Positions 53,960-62,201 of a stretch of 64,000 nucleotides of DNA are shown here, in pieces. Under the pieces are notes generated by a model that was given only the letters and a program-made list of their open reading frames with translations, had not been told where the DNA came from and searched no databases. A program made the translations under genes and the position numbers. Positions within the stretch are counted from its first letter, which is position 1. Every line of letters begins with the position of its first letter. Where the stretch lies: assembly GCA_963702445.1 (NCBI GenBank), contig CAVPCZ010000003.1, forward strand, positions 186,001 through 250,000. The letters run 5' to 3'. The stretch comes from CAVPCZ01 sp963702445. Lineage in GTDB: Bacteria; Bacteroidota; Ignavibacteria; UBA10030; UBA6906.

Positions 53960-54580
53960 CTATGGTTGTATGCATCCCCGGGTGATCAAGAGTGCCCAGA
54001 TCTCTTCATGCACGTGGTCAATCGACCTGGTGCCGTCCACGCAGACGACCCGCTCCGGGAAATGTTCCGCAAGTGTCCGGAATCCGGTGCGGACGCGTTC
54101 ATAGAAGAGGCACCCGGATGACTCCATCCGGTCAAACGACTGACCGGTTGCCTGCCGGCGGCGTTCAATCTCGCCGACCGGGATATCGACCACGATTGTC
54201 AGGTCGGGATCGGTCCCCGCGCTCGCCAGGGTGTTGATCTGGCGGATCGCCTCCAGGTTAAGGCCCCGTCCGTACCCCTGATACGCCGTCGTCGAATCAT
54301 AATAGCGGTCGCAGATGACGATATCCCCCCGCTCCAGGGCGGGACGGATGACTTCGGTGACGAGCTGCGCCCGGCTGGCCGAAAACAGGAAGAGCTCGGC
54401 GGCATCGCAGAGCTCGAGATGTTGCTTGTCCAGCAGAAGTTCCCGTACACGTTCGGATATTCTCGTGCCTCCCGGTTCGCGCAGGGTCACCACGTTCCGC
54501 CGGCGGCCCATCCGATCGGCCAGCTTGCGCGCCTGGGTGGTCTTTCCGCTGAAATCCAGTCCTTCGAATGTCAGAAACAT
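53960..54580 (-). CDS. tmk: Thymidylate kinase
   Basis: The 206-residue P-loop kinase makes dTDP from dTMP. The family pattern is complete: FEGLDFSGKTTQ (a Phe-Ser variant of the usual GxDGxGKxT loop, seen in other FCB bacteria), REPGGTRISE, the DRY motif in VICDRYYDSTTAYQGYGRG, and a LID with ERRRQATGQSFDRME. ATG 54580 begins directly after the -7 element of its promoter, so the mRNA should be leaderless. It diverges from the sigma factor gene. Confidence 0.94.
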   Translation of the reverse strand: MFLTFEGLDFSGKTTQARKLADRMGRRRNVVTLREPGGTRISERVRELLLDKQHLELCDAAELFLFSASRAQLVTEVIRPALERGDIVICDRYYDSTTAYQGYGRGLNLEAIRQINTLASAGTDPDLTIVVDIPVGEIERRRQATGQSFDRMESSGCLFYERVRTGFRTLAEHFPERVVCVDGTRSIDHVHEEIWALLITRGCIQP

Positions 54581-54583
54581 TAT

Positions 54584-54614
54584 ATAACGTACAAATTTTG
54601 TGCCGACGAATCAA
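54584..54614 (-). promoter_or_regulatory. Bacteroidota-type promoter for tmk (leaderless)
   Basis: On the minus strand: TTG (54612–54614), a 20 bp spacer, TACGTTAT (54584–54591). The ATG begins at 54580, only 3 nt after the element, at or next to the expected transcription start. Confidence 0.6.
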
Positions 54615-54650
54615 CGGCTACCGGCACCATTCTTGTTCGATTACCGGCAC

Positions 54651-54682
54651 CTTGCACCTGAGCCCGCTTTTCTGTACCTTTT
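54651..54682 (+). promoter_or_regulatory. Bacteroidota-type promoter for the sigma factor gene
   Basis: CTTG (54651–54654), a 20 bp spacer, TACCTTTT (54675–54682). The ATG at 54695 lies 12 nt downstream with no clear Shine–Dalgarno. It is divergent to the tmk promoter. Confidence 0.6.
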
Positions 54683-54694
54683 CGCACATTTCCG

Positions 54695-55354
54695 ATGCCT
54701 CGTCCAAAAACCACAACATCTCGTCCGCGCAAAGCCTCTCCTCCCGCTGTTGACCTCAAGGAACAGAGACGGCAGCAATCCCGTGTGGAAGACTCCCGGC
54801 TCATCAGGGATGCTCTTGCCGGAGACGACAGTGCGTATGCGAAACTGATGCGCAAATACCACGACGCCATCTTCAGTTTCGTCCATCGCATGGTACATGA
54901 CCGGGAACAGGTGGAAGACCTCACCCAGGAGGCCTTCATCAAGGCCTTTTCCTCGCTGAAGAACTTCAATGAGGAGTTCGCCTTTTCCACCTGGCTCTAC
55001 AAGATCGCCACCAACAACTGCATCGATTTCATACGCAAGCGGAAACTCCAGATGTATTCGATCGACAAACCGATCGAGTCAAAAGACAGTGATTATGTCT
55101 TCGAATTGCCGGACGACTCATACGAGGCGGACAAGGAGCTCATCAGTGACCAGCGGGCTGTCCTCCTGCGCCAGGCCATCGACCGGCTCCCGGAGAAGTA
55201 CCGGCGGGTGATCATGCTGCGTCACAGTGACGAACAGAGCTACGAGGAAATCGCGGCGGAGCTGAAACTCCCCATCGGGACCGTAAAAGCCCATATTTTC
55301 CGGGCCCGGGAGCTCCTCTACAAGCAACTGCGACACACAATCCGCCATTATTGA
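54695..55354 (+). CDS. RNA polymerase sigma-70 family factor (ECF-like)
   Basis: The 219-residue protein has a basic N-terminal tail of about 30 residues and then sigma region 2 (YAKLMRKYHDAIFSFVHRMV, EDLTQEAFIKAFSSL, FSTWLYKIATNNCIDFIRKRK) and region 4 (AIDRLPEKYRRVIMLRHSDEQSYEEIAAELKLPIGTVKAHIFRARELL, as consecutive pieces). Regions 1.1 and 3 are absent, as in ECF factors. No anti-sigma gene follows; the next gene is a secreted beta-repeat protein that could be a target or partner. Its own promoter fits the housekeeping pattern. Confidence 0.9.
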   Translation: MPRPKTTTSRPRKASPPAVDLKEQRRQQSRVEDSRLIRDALAGDDSAYAKLMRKYHDAIFSFVHRMVHDREQVEDLTQEAFIKAFSSLKNFNEEFAFSTWLYKIATNNCIDFIRKRKLQMYSIDKPIESKDSDYVFELPDDSYEADKELISDQRAVLLRQAIDRLPEKYRRVIMLRHSDEQSYEEIAAELKLPIGTVKAHIFRARELLYKQLRHTIRHY

Positions 55355-55421
55355 TGCCGCACGGACGCAACCCGCTCCGCCCCTCCCGCGTATAAGAGAG
55401 TGAAAGGTACACAGCACGACT

Positions 55422-56312
55422 ATGCGACGGACAGCTCTCCATATCGCCCTTGCCCTCACCGCCATTTTCGCCGCTCTTCCTGTTCACGCGGGACCGGGGT
55501 CACAGGGGGAGAAGAGCATCCGCGAGATCGGCAGAACCACCGAGAAGGAAATCAAGGTGATTCTGAACTCCTCCTTCGGCACGGTGATCATCAACAAAGG
55601 CGAAGGGGAAAAGATCTTCGTCATGGAGAGCACCCCCGGCAAGGAGAGCGAGGGGCGGATGGACGTACAGTATTCGGTTCGCAACCGGATCGGGTATCTG
55701 GAGATTTCCCTTGGCCAGCAGGGAGAAGACCAGGGAAACGGCAAAAAGAGTTTTCACATTGAAAACTTTGACCGGGGAAAATGGTATCTGCGCTTTACCG
55801 ACGCCATTCCCATTTCGTTTGATGTGGAGCTCGGGGTGGGCCGCGGCGATTTCAACCTGTCCGGACTTGAGGTGAAGGACTTCAATCTTTCCACCGGCGC
55901 AAGCGATGTATCGCTTGCCTTCGATTCGCCGAACAGACAGCAGATTGAGAATTTGAATATCGAATCAGGGGTCAGCAAGTTCGACGCGCGCAATCTGAAC
56001 AACGCCAACTTCAAGCGGTTCGGCTTTCAGGGGGGTGTCGGTTCGTATACGCTCGATTTCGGCGGAGTGCTTCAGCATGAGGTGGATGTGGACATCGAGG
56101 TTGGTCTCGGACTGGTGACGCTTGTCGTCCCCCGGGACATCGGGGCCCGCGTGATGTACGAGGAGAGCTGGGCATCAAAACTCGATTGTGACCGCGATTT
56201 CCGCAGCGCCGGAGAGAACACCTACGTCAGCGGAAACTACCACGACGTCCCCGGAAAGATGAACATCAACATCGATTCCGGCCTCGGCAGTATCAAGGTG
56301 CGTCGCCGCTAG
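55422..56312 (+). CDS. Secreted beta-repeat protein (DUF4097/toast-rack-like)
   Basis: The 296-residue protein has a signal peptide (MRRTALHIALALTAIFAALPVHA) and a mature part of repeating short strands: LEISLGQQGEDQ, FDVELGVGRGDFNLSGLEVKDFNLS, FKRFGFQGGVGSYTLDFGG, VEVGLGLVTLVVPR-like turns and a final DSGLGSIKVRRR. The pattern fits the right-handed beta solenoid of toast-rack/LiaF-C/DUF4097 proteins, which include anti-sigma-linked and stress-response proteins. It follows the sigma factor gene by 67 nt on the same strand, so a regulatory link is plausible but not shown. It is likely periplasmic or on the surface. Confidence 0.7.
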   Translation: MRRTALHIALALTAIFAALPVHAGPGSQGEKSIREIGRTTEKEIKVILNSSFGTVIINKGEGEKIFVMESTPGKESEGRMDVQYSVRNRIGYLEISLGQQGEDQGNGKKSFHIENFDRGKWYLRFTDAIPISFDVELGVGRGDFNLSGLEVKDFNLSTGASDVSLAFDSPNRQQIENLNIESGVSKFDARNLNNANFKRFGFQGGVGSYTLDFGGVLQHEVDVDIEVGLGLVTLVVPRDIGARVMYEESWASKLDCDRDFRSAGENTYVSGNYHDVPGKMNINIDSGLGSIKVRRR

Positions 56313-56336
56313 GGCGCACCTCCCCGTCAGCGGCTT

Positions 56337-58946
56337 CTACCTCCAGAGCAGGAATGCCGCCCACATGCCGGGCGCCGCCGTTTCCTTCCTTCCGATCATC
56401 GTTTCCTGGGTTTTCCGGTATGCCGCGGGCACGCTTGCCCCGCCCTGAAGCGCCGTGTAGAATGCCTCCCCGAAATCCTTCTTAGCCTTGCGTGTGGGAG
56501 GAAACACGTTGAGAATCGCCGCCCCGTTTCCTGCTGACCGGAGTGCGTAGGGGATGCTCCGGTCAAGGGTGGGCATGCGCAGGGCAAGATTGGACACCAG
56601 CACCGCTCCGCTCCCCGGAAGGGCCGGCAGTTCACCGAGAGCCAGCCGTGTGATACCCGTGGAGGATTGTCCATCCGAGAGCAGGATGCCGCCAAACACC
56701 GGGCGCTGCCTGCTCAGCCGGATCTCCACGGCCAGGTGCAGCAGGTCCGCACGTTTCATGCGCAGGGTGTCGGCCACGGCATTCCGCCCGAAGCAGAGGC
56801 GGGCGTCCTTGTAGAACGCCCGTACATCGCGGAGTTCATACTCCACATCCCACGACGTTGTTCCCGGGAACCCCACACACAGAATATCCCGCACTGTTTC
56901 CGGGGGGGCGCCTGGAAGCAATGCCGCACGCGCGGTGGGCAGGTAGCTTATCAACGCCCGTTCCGCCAGGTAGGGACTCCCGCCACGGCCGCGTCGCAGC
57001 GCCTGGAACGGAAAAAGTGGAAGCTCGGGCGGCAGGACCACCTCGACGGTTGTCGCGGTCTGCAGGACGCTCTCCACCGGAAGGACCAGGGCTTCATAGA
57101 GACCGCGCGTGGCCCGTGAAACGTCCGGATCTTCGTTCCGCCCCGCGCGCGCCAGCGTGTCCGCACGCTGCCCGGGCGCTGCGAGAGCGGCCAGAAATTC
57201 CTCCACCAGCGCTCTGACCTCTTCATCTCCGGCAGCGCCGACGGCATAGAAAATCCGGGCATTGGAGACTGCGGTAACATACACCGAACGGCGGGTAAGC
57301 GTGTACGTGAGGACAACCGTTCCTTCGGGAACGTGTTTCTGCAGTTCGGCAGGAGTGATCCCGTCATACCGGACTGCCCCTTCGAGGGCGGGACGCATCC
57401 GGCTCACCCGGCCCGCGAGTTCACGCATTGCGCCGGATGTCTGTCTGAGGGATCTGTGCAACTGTTTCAGAAGCGGGGTGTTGCCGGGGCGGGTTGATGC
57501 CAGTATTTCCAGCTGCTTCTCGGCTCCAATGTGGAGTGCCCGTTCATGGGCGAACGCCGAGAGCAGGGTGTCGAGCGGGAGGTCTCCGCTTCGCGGCAGC
57601 CAGAGCGCATAGGCATCGAACATGGACCGCCCGGTTTTTCGCTCCTGATACCAGAACGCCTCCTCGGGTTTTCCGGTCTGGAGCAACAGCGTGATCAGTG
57701 TTGCGTAGGCGTCATTTCCCCGGAGCCCGAGCGCCGCGGTTTCACATTCTGCGAGAAGATCGTCGGGTTCAGGAATGCCGAGGCCCGATTCCTGTTCCTG
57801 CACTGCACGGCGGTACAGTTCCGCCGCATCGGTCAGGGAGTTCGCGCGTTCTGCGATGCCGCCCAGACTCAGGAGCGCATACGCGATGCCGCGGCTGTGT
57901 CCCAGCATGCGCAGGTGTTCGAAGGAAGACCGGAACAGGCGTATGGCCTCGTCATTGGACCGGGTGAGCATGCAGTGTCCGAGCTGCATGCCGCAGTACG
58001 CTTCGGCCAGAAGGTTCTGCGATGCTTCCGCCAGGGCGATGCCCGGGCGATAGAACCGTTCGGCGGCGGCGGGATTCCGGCTGCGCAGAAAGAAATTGCC
58101 GGCCCGCATCAGCACTTCGAGATTCAGCTCCGGTGCGGCCGACAGAACACCGGAGCGCCGGACGATGGCGCTGTAGGTTTCCGCCACATCCCGGGTTCGT
58201 CCGGCTGCATCGAGCGACATGGCAACCCGGAGCTGGGCCCTGGTCGCCAGAACGGAATCTCGTGCCTGGTCGGCGAGTGTAACCGCGCGGAGGAATTCTT
58301 CCGTCGCCCGGTCCACTTCACCCGACGCGGTCCGTGTCAGGCCGAGTTCGTAACACACCCGCGCTTCCATTCCCGGATCTTTCCGGTGTCGTGCTTCCGT
58401 GAGGAGCAGCGCCGCGGTCTTCTGTTCGTCCCCGCTCATTTCCAGTGCACGGTACACCGGAAGGAGGGCGAGGCGTATTGTCCACACGGCGTTGCTGTCC
58501 CCGAAGACCGTGGCAAGACGCAGCGCCTCCGCGTACAGCGCATGTGCGCGGTCAGGGCGTTGAGTCTGCCGTTCCAGCTCGGCTTCAGTGTATTGCATCA
58601 GGTAGGCGGCGTCACGCCGCCCGCCGCCGCGGTATTCTTTTCCCGCCCGTTGATAGAACGCGATTGCGCTATCGAAGGATCCCGCCGAGCGGGAGAGATC
58701 GCCCAGCATCCGGAATCCATCGGGGGCCGAGGGACCCGCCCACACACCGGGATGTTCGGCAAGGTGGCCTGTGAGGTACCGGCGGGCTTCAAGGTCGTTT
58801 CCCTCGGCGATGAACGCCTCCGCACGGGTCAGCGTGGTATCCAGCGCGGCCCGGTCAGCCTGCTGTCCATCGCCGCATCCTGCAAGCATGACCGGCAGCG
58901 CGAAGGCTGCTGCAACAAAGGCGCGGCTGGGGGCAAACGGACGCAT
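56337..58946 (-). CDS. TPR–CHAT lipoprotein with degenerate catalytic site
   Basis: About 869 residues. A lipobox (VMLAGC) is followed by some 500 residues of TPR-like helices (RAEAFIAEGNDLEARRYL, AYALLSLGGIAERANSLTDAAELYRRAV in pieces) and a C-terminal CHAT domain (about 640–869) with typical flanks: YLPTARAALL, GGILLSDGQSS, AAILNVFPPTRKA, MWAAFLLWR. The usual histidine in LHxAtHG reads LHLAVE here, and the usual cysteine in LSACeT reads VLVSNLALR, so both catalytic residues appear lost. ATG 58946 is preceded by AAAGGG. It follows the GDPD gene by 10 nt. A scaffold or binding role is more likely than proteolysis. Confidence 0.8.
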   Translation of the reverse strand: MRPFAPSRAFVAAAFALPVMLAGCGDGQQADRAALDTTLTRAEAFIAEGNDLEARRYLTGHLAEHPGVWAGPSAPDGFRMLGDLSRSAGSFDSAIAFYQRAGKEYRGGGRRDAAYLMQYTEAELERQTQRPDRAHALYAEALRLATVFGDSNAVWTIRLALLPVYRALEMSGDEQKTAALLLTEARHRKDPGMEARVCYELGLTRTASGEVDRATEEFLRAVTLADQARDSVLATRAQLRVAMSLDAAGRTRDVAETYSAIVRRSGVLSAAPELNLEVLMRAGNFFLRSRNPAAAERFYRPGIALAEASQNLLAEAYCGMQLGHCMLTRSNDEAIRLFRSSFEHLRMLGHSRGIAYALLSLGGIAERANSLTDAAELYRRAVQEQESGLGIPEPDDLLAECETAALGLRGNDAYATLITLLLQTGKPEEAFWYQERKTGRSMFDAYALWLPRSGDLPLDTLLSAFAHERALHIGAEKQLEILASTRPGNTPLLKQLHRSLRQTSGAMRELAGRVSRMRPALEGAVRYDGITPAELQKHVPEGTVVLTYTLTRRSVYVTAVSNARIFYAVGAAGDEEVRALVEEFLAALAAPGQRADTLARAGRNEDPDVSRATRGLYEALVLPVESVLQTATTVEVVLPPELPLFPFQALRRGRGGSPYLAERALISYLPTARAALLPGAPPETVRDILCVGFPGTTSWDVEYELRDVRAFYKDARLCFGRNAVADTLRMKRADLLHLAVEIRLSRQRPVFGGILLSDGQSSTGITRLALGELPALPGSGAVLVSNLALRMPTLDRSIPYALRSAGNGAAILNVFPPTRKAKKDFGEAFYTALQGGASVPAAYRKTQETMIGRKETAAPGMWAAFLLWR

Positions 58947-58956
58947 AACAACCCTT

Positions 58957-59694
58957 TCAGGGAGTTCCGGAGTCTCCACGCAAACGCGAGGGGAAATCCG
59001 TGAAGACGAGATCCACCCCGTACCCCTGGACCCGGCGCAGCTGCACGGGAGTGTTGACGGTATACACACCGACGCGAATGCCGTGGGCGTGGGCATCATC
59101 CACATGGCGTCGCCTGAGCTGTGTGCGGCTGTAGATCACTGTTGTTGCGCCGAGACGGCGGGCGATCGTGGACGGCCGCAGCACGGTATGGCGTACAGGG
59201 AGAAGAAGTGCCCCGAGCGCAAGCGGACCCGCCAGGGGGGCAAACTGCATCAGAAACCTGTGGTTGAATGAAGAAACGATCACCGGTCTTCTCCGTGCGC
59301 AATGACGCAGGAGTTCTGCAAGACGGTCAACCAGGAGATGCAGCGGCCGGAGGTCGCCGTCCGTCTTCACCTCGACATTGATAGGCATTTCCAGGGGGAG
59401 GAGGTCGAACACGTCGCTCAGGAGGGGTATACGCTCCCCGGCGAAGCGGGGTGCGAACCATCCGCCGGCATCGAGCGAGCGCAGGTATTCCCATGGTGAA
59501 GAATGGACCCGGCCGTGGCCGTCCGTCGTGCGCCGGAGGGTCCGATCATGGATCACCACGGGATACAGGTCCCTGGAGAACCGTACATCCAGTTCGATCA
59601 TGTCGGCGCCGTCCTTCGTGGCCTGGCGGAAAGCAGCCAGAGTGTTCTCCGGTGCGGATCCCGAGCTGCCACGGTGCGCGGCGATGTGCATCAT
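58957..59694 (-). CDS. Glycerophosphodiester phosphodiesterase
   Basis: The 245-residue GDPD family TIM-barrel enzyme has HRGSSGSAPENTLAAF at the N-terminus, metal and catalytic residues in MIELDVRFSRDLYPVVIHDRTL, NVEVKT and a C-terminal VGVYTVNTPVQLRRVQGYGVDLVFTDFP (in pieces). No signal peptide is seen, so it is likely cytoplasmic. It releases glycerol 3-phosphate from glycerophosphodiesters. Its start overlaps the adk stop by 4 nt. Confidence 0.93.
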   Translation of the reverse strand: MMHIAAHRGSSGSAPENTLAAFRQATKDGADMIELDVRFSRDLYPVVIHDRTLRRTTDGHGRVHSSPWEYLRSLDAGGWFAPRFAGERIPLLSDVFDLLPLEMPINVEVKTDGDLRPLHLLVDRLAELLRHCARRRPVIVSSFNHRFLMQFAPLAGPLALGALLLPVRHTVLRPSTIARRLGATTVIYSRTQLRRRHVDDAHAHGIRVGVYTVNTPVQLRRVQGYGVDLVFTDFPSRLRGDSGTP

Positions 59695-60347
59695 ATCTCC
59701 AGGTGTTCCCTGACAAGCGCTTTGATTGTGCGGTTAACGACGTCGACGGGGGCTGCGCCATCGACCGTGAAGACAAGCCCGAGGGATTGATAGTAGGTCA
59801 GAACCTGGGCGGTTTTTTCACGGTAGACGCTCATGCGTTTCCGAACCGTTTCCGGTTTGTCATCGTCGCGCTGGAGGAGCGCGCTTCCGCAATCGGGGCA
59901 GAGGGTTCCCGCACCCAGTCCGTCCAGGTCCCGGTTGAAGATCTTGCCATCTCTGGGGCAGACCAGGCGGCTGCTGAGGCGGTGGATCAATTCGTCGACA
60001 TCAACATCGAAGCTGATGACCCGGTACGGTGCATCCCCCAGATCGCGGAAAATCTCCGCGAGGGCTCTGGCCTGCGGTACGGTCCGTGGGAATCCGTCCA
60101 GGATGAACCCCCGGGCGGCCCGGGGCGACATAAGTGCGTCACGGACGATGTCGATCATCAGGTTATCCGGGACGAGCTGCCCGTTGTCCATGAACGATTT
60201 GGCCGCTACACCCAGCGGGGTACCTGCCGCCACCGCAAGGCGCAACATATCGCCTGTCGAATAATGCGGGATCTGGAACTCCTCCGCGAGGAGCTTTGCT
60301 TGAGTTCCCTTCCCCACGCCCGGCGGTCCGAAGAGCAAGAGTCGCAT
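59691..60347 (-). CDS. adk: Adenylate kinase
   Basis: The 218-residue enzyme balances ATP, ADP and AMP. It has the P-loop GPPGVGKGTQ, the AMP-binding YSTGDMLR and GFILDGFPRTVPQA, and a long-form LID. The LID carries CPRD ... CPDC, that is three cysteines and an aspartate where the usual zinc site has four cysteines; Cys3Asp zinc sites are known in the family. The first 142 nt overlap the 3' end of the rlmN frame, which is unusual (see findings). The GDPD gene follows by an ATGA overlap. Confidence 0.96.
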   Translation of the reverse strand: MRLLLFGPPGVGKGTQAKLLAEEFQIPHYSTGDMLRLAVAAGTPLGVAAKSFMDNGQLVPDNLMIDIVRDALMSPRAARGFILDGFPRTVPQARALAEIFRDLGDAPYRVISFDVDVDELIHRLSSRLVCPRDGKIFNRDLDGLGAGTLCPDCGSALLQRDDDKPETVRKRMSVYREKTAQVLTYYQSLGLVFTVDGAAPVDVVNRTIKALVREHLEI

Positions 60348-61522
60348 GAGTCACCACTGTGTCTTAGGTTGAGGATGGATGCCGGCTGCTCGTGTTGCGC
60401 CCCTTTGCAGGCCACCGGACGGCCGGATGCGGAGGCTATCACCAGTTGTCCGCAGGCCGCGGAGATGTCTTCCCCTGCACTGGACCGGATCATGACGGTC
60501 AGATGCGCCTCACGCAGCTGCTGCACGACCTCCTGCAGCCGTACTGACGGGCGGAGCGGCGCGCCGGGACTGTCCGGATACTTGACGCTGATGGTATGAT
60601 ACGGAATCACATTCAGTTTCGACGGAACGGCACGGGCAAATCGGATAAGCCGCCGGATTTCTTCAGGTGTATCGTTGACCCCGTCGAAGAGGACCACTTC
60701 ATAGGTGATCCGCTGTTTGACCCTTCCGTAGTACGACGTCACGGCGTCAAGGAGCGCCGGCAACGGAAATCGCCGTGCGACGGGCATGAGCGTTTTGCGT
60801 GTCTCGTCAACCGCACTGTGCAGAGAAACGGCGAGTTTCATGCGCCGTTTCTCTTCCCCCATGCGGCGAATGCCATCGGCCCACCCCGCGGTGGAGATCG
60901 TTATCCGCCGGGCCGCTATGCCGATGCCCTCCGTCAGAATGCCGGCTGCCTGCATCACGGCATCGTAGTTGAGCATCGGCTCGCCCATCCCCATGAAGAC
61001 CACATTGGTGATGGTTTTGCCGGTCAATCGCCGGACGGCAAGCACCTGGTCCAGGATTTCACCCGGGGTAAGGTTGCGCAGGTATCCCATTGTCCCCGTT
61101 GCACAAAAAGCGCAATCCAGGGGACATCCGACCTGGGTTGACACGCACAGGGTCAACCGTTCGCGGGGGGGAGAGTGTCCCGGTTCCTCGTCGGGATCGT
61201 CGGCCTCGAAACCGGTCGCAGGCGGAATCAGCACGCTTTCGATCCTGAGGCCGTCCTCCAGACCGAACAGGAATTTCGTCGTACCATCCGCGGGGGAAAC
61301 GTGCGTCTCGAGAAGGGAGACACCCCGCACCATCGCGATGGAGGCGAGCCGTTCGCGAAACGCGCGTGCCACATCCGTCATCGCATCGAACGAGGTGACC
61401 CCGCGGCCATACAGCCAGAGGAAGAGCTGGTCACCACGATACGGGCGCTCTTCCAGGCCGGCAACAAATGCCCGGAGTTGATCCCGGTTCATCCCCAGGA
61501 TGTTTTGTGCTCCGGTGCTCAT
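60206..61522 (-). CDS. rlmN: Dual-specificity RNA methyltransferase RlmN with aberrant C-terminal extension
   Basis: This radical SAM enzyme makes m2A2503 in 23S rRNA and m2A37 in tRNA. The CX3CX2C cluster site is in CPLDCAFCATG, the glycine-rich region in FMGMGEPMLNYD, and the catalytic cysteines in LCVSTQVGC and the terminal AACGQL. Family members end soon after CGQL. Here the frame continues about 70 residues (Ser/Arg/Cys-rich, not family-like) and runs 142 nt into adk. Tandem TGA TAG lie one frame away directly after CGQL. The start is taken as ATG 61522; GTG 61537 is an alternative. Up to CGQL the call is secure. Confidence 0.93.
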   Translation of the reverse strand: MSTGAQNILGMNRDQLRAFVAGLEERPYRGDQLFLWLYGRGVTSFDAMTDVARAFRERLASIAMVRGVSLLETHVSPADGTTKFLFGLEDGLRIESVLIPPATGFEADDPDEEPGHSPPRERLTLCVSTQVGCPLDCAFCATGTMGYLRNLTPGEILDQVLAVRRLTGKTITNVVFMGMGEPMLNYDAVMQAAGILTEGIGIAARRITISTAGWADGIRRMGEEKRRMKLAVSLHSAVDETRKTLMPVARRFPLPALLDAVTSYYGRVKQRITYEVVLFDGVNDTPEEIRRLIRFARAVPSKLNVIPYHTISVKYPDSPGAPLRPSVRLQEVVQQLREAHLTVMIRSSAGEDISAACGQLVIASASGRPVACKGAQHEQPASILNLRHSGDSCDSCSSDRRAWGRELKQSSSRRSSRSRIIRQAICCALRWRQVPRWV

Positions 61523-61564
61523 CGGGAGGGCCGGCACGCCTGGACGATTCGCCGGGCCCCGATG

Positions 61565-62110
61565 TTACTGCACCTTCACGTCAACCTGCGCCAGTATCTC
61601 AATGCAGACGGAGAGACCCGCCGGGACCGGGCTCTGGCCTGTGAGAGAGCCGGTGCCCCTCAGGAAGATCGTGGTGTTCGGATCGGTCTTGAACTGGTTC
61701 AGGACGCGAACGAGTTCATTGAGACCCGCCGGCTGTATCTGGATGAGTGACGAATTCTGGAGCAGGGTCTGGGGCGTGGCGAAGTCGGACCAGAGCCCTG
61801 CATACTTCACCAGGTCAATATTGTTGATTTTGCCCAGACCGCCGACAATGGAACCCGCATAGGTTCCCTTGGTACTTACGCGAATATCGTAGTAACGGAC
61901 CGTGGAAATATCTTCAACATAGGATGCGTCAATCTGGTCGGCAAGCCGTATCGTCACGGTACCGTCGTAGCTGAGAGTCGGGCCCGGATTCACGGCGAAA
62001 CATGCGGACATGGGCAGGTTGACAGCGATAAGGAACCCGTCATTGATGCATGTCGAGCCCGTCGTGGCGAGAAAACCCAGCAGGATCAGGAGCAGCGCTT
62101 TCGTCTTCAT
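61565..62110 (-). CDS. Small exported protein of unknown function
   Basis: The 181-residue protein has a signal peptide (MKTKALLLILLGFLATTGSTC). The cysteine at the end could be lipidated, but the residue before it is threonine, which is not a standard lipobox. The mature part has short beta-like stretches (YDGTVTIRLADQID, TIFLRGTGSLTG) and no motif I recognise. GGAGAATGAC supports ATG 62110 over an in-frame TTG four codons upstream. A DUF6588 barrel gene ends 91 nt upstream on the same strand; a functional pairing is only a guess. Confidence 0.65.
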   Translation of the reverse strand: MKTKALLLILLGFLATTGSTCINDGFLIAVNLPMSACFAVNPGPTLSYDGTVTIRLADQIDASYVEDISTVRYYDIRVSTKGTYAGSIVGGLGKINNIDLVKYAGLWSDFATPQTLLQNSSLIQIQPAGLNELVRVLNQFKTDPNTTIFLRGTGSLTGQSPVPAGLSVCIEILAQVDVKVQ

Positions 62111-62201
62111 GTCATTCTCCAAGTGGTTCGATTACACGCCTGTGGTCAGTAATGCTACCGCCGTCCCAACTCTTTGTTCCAGGACACGGGTTGACATGGC
62201 A

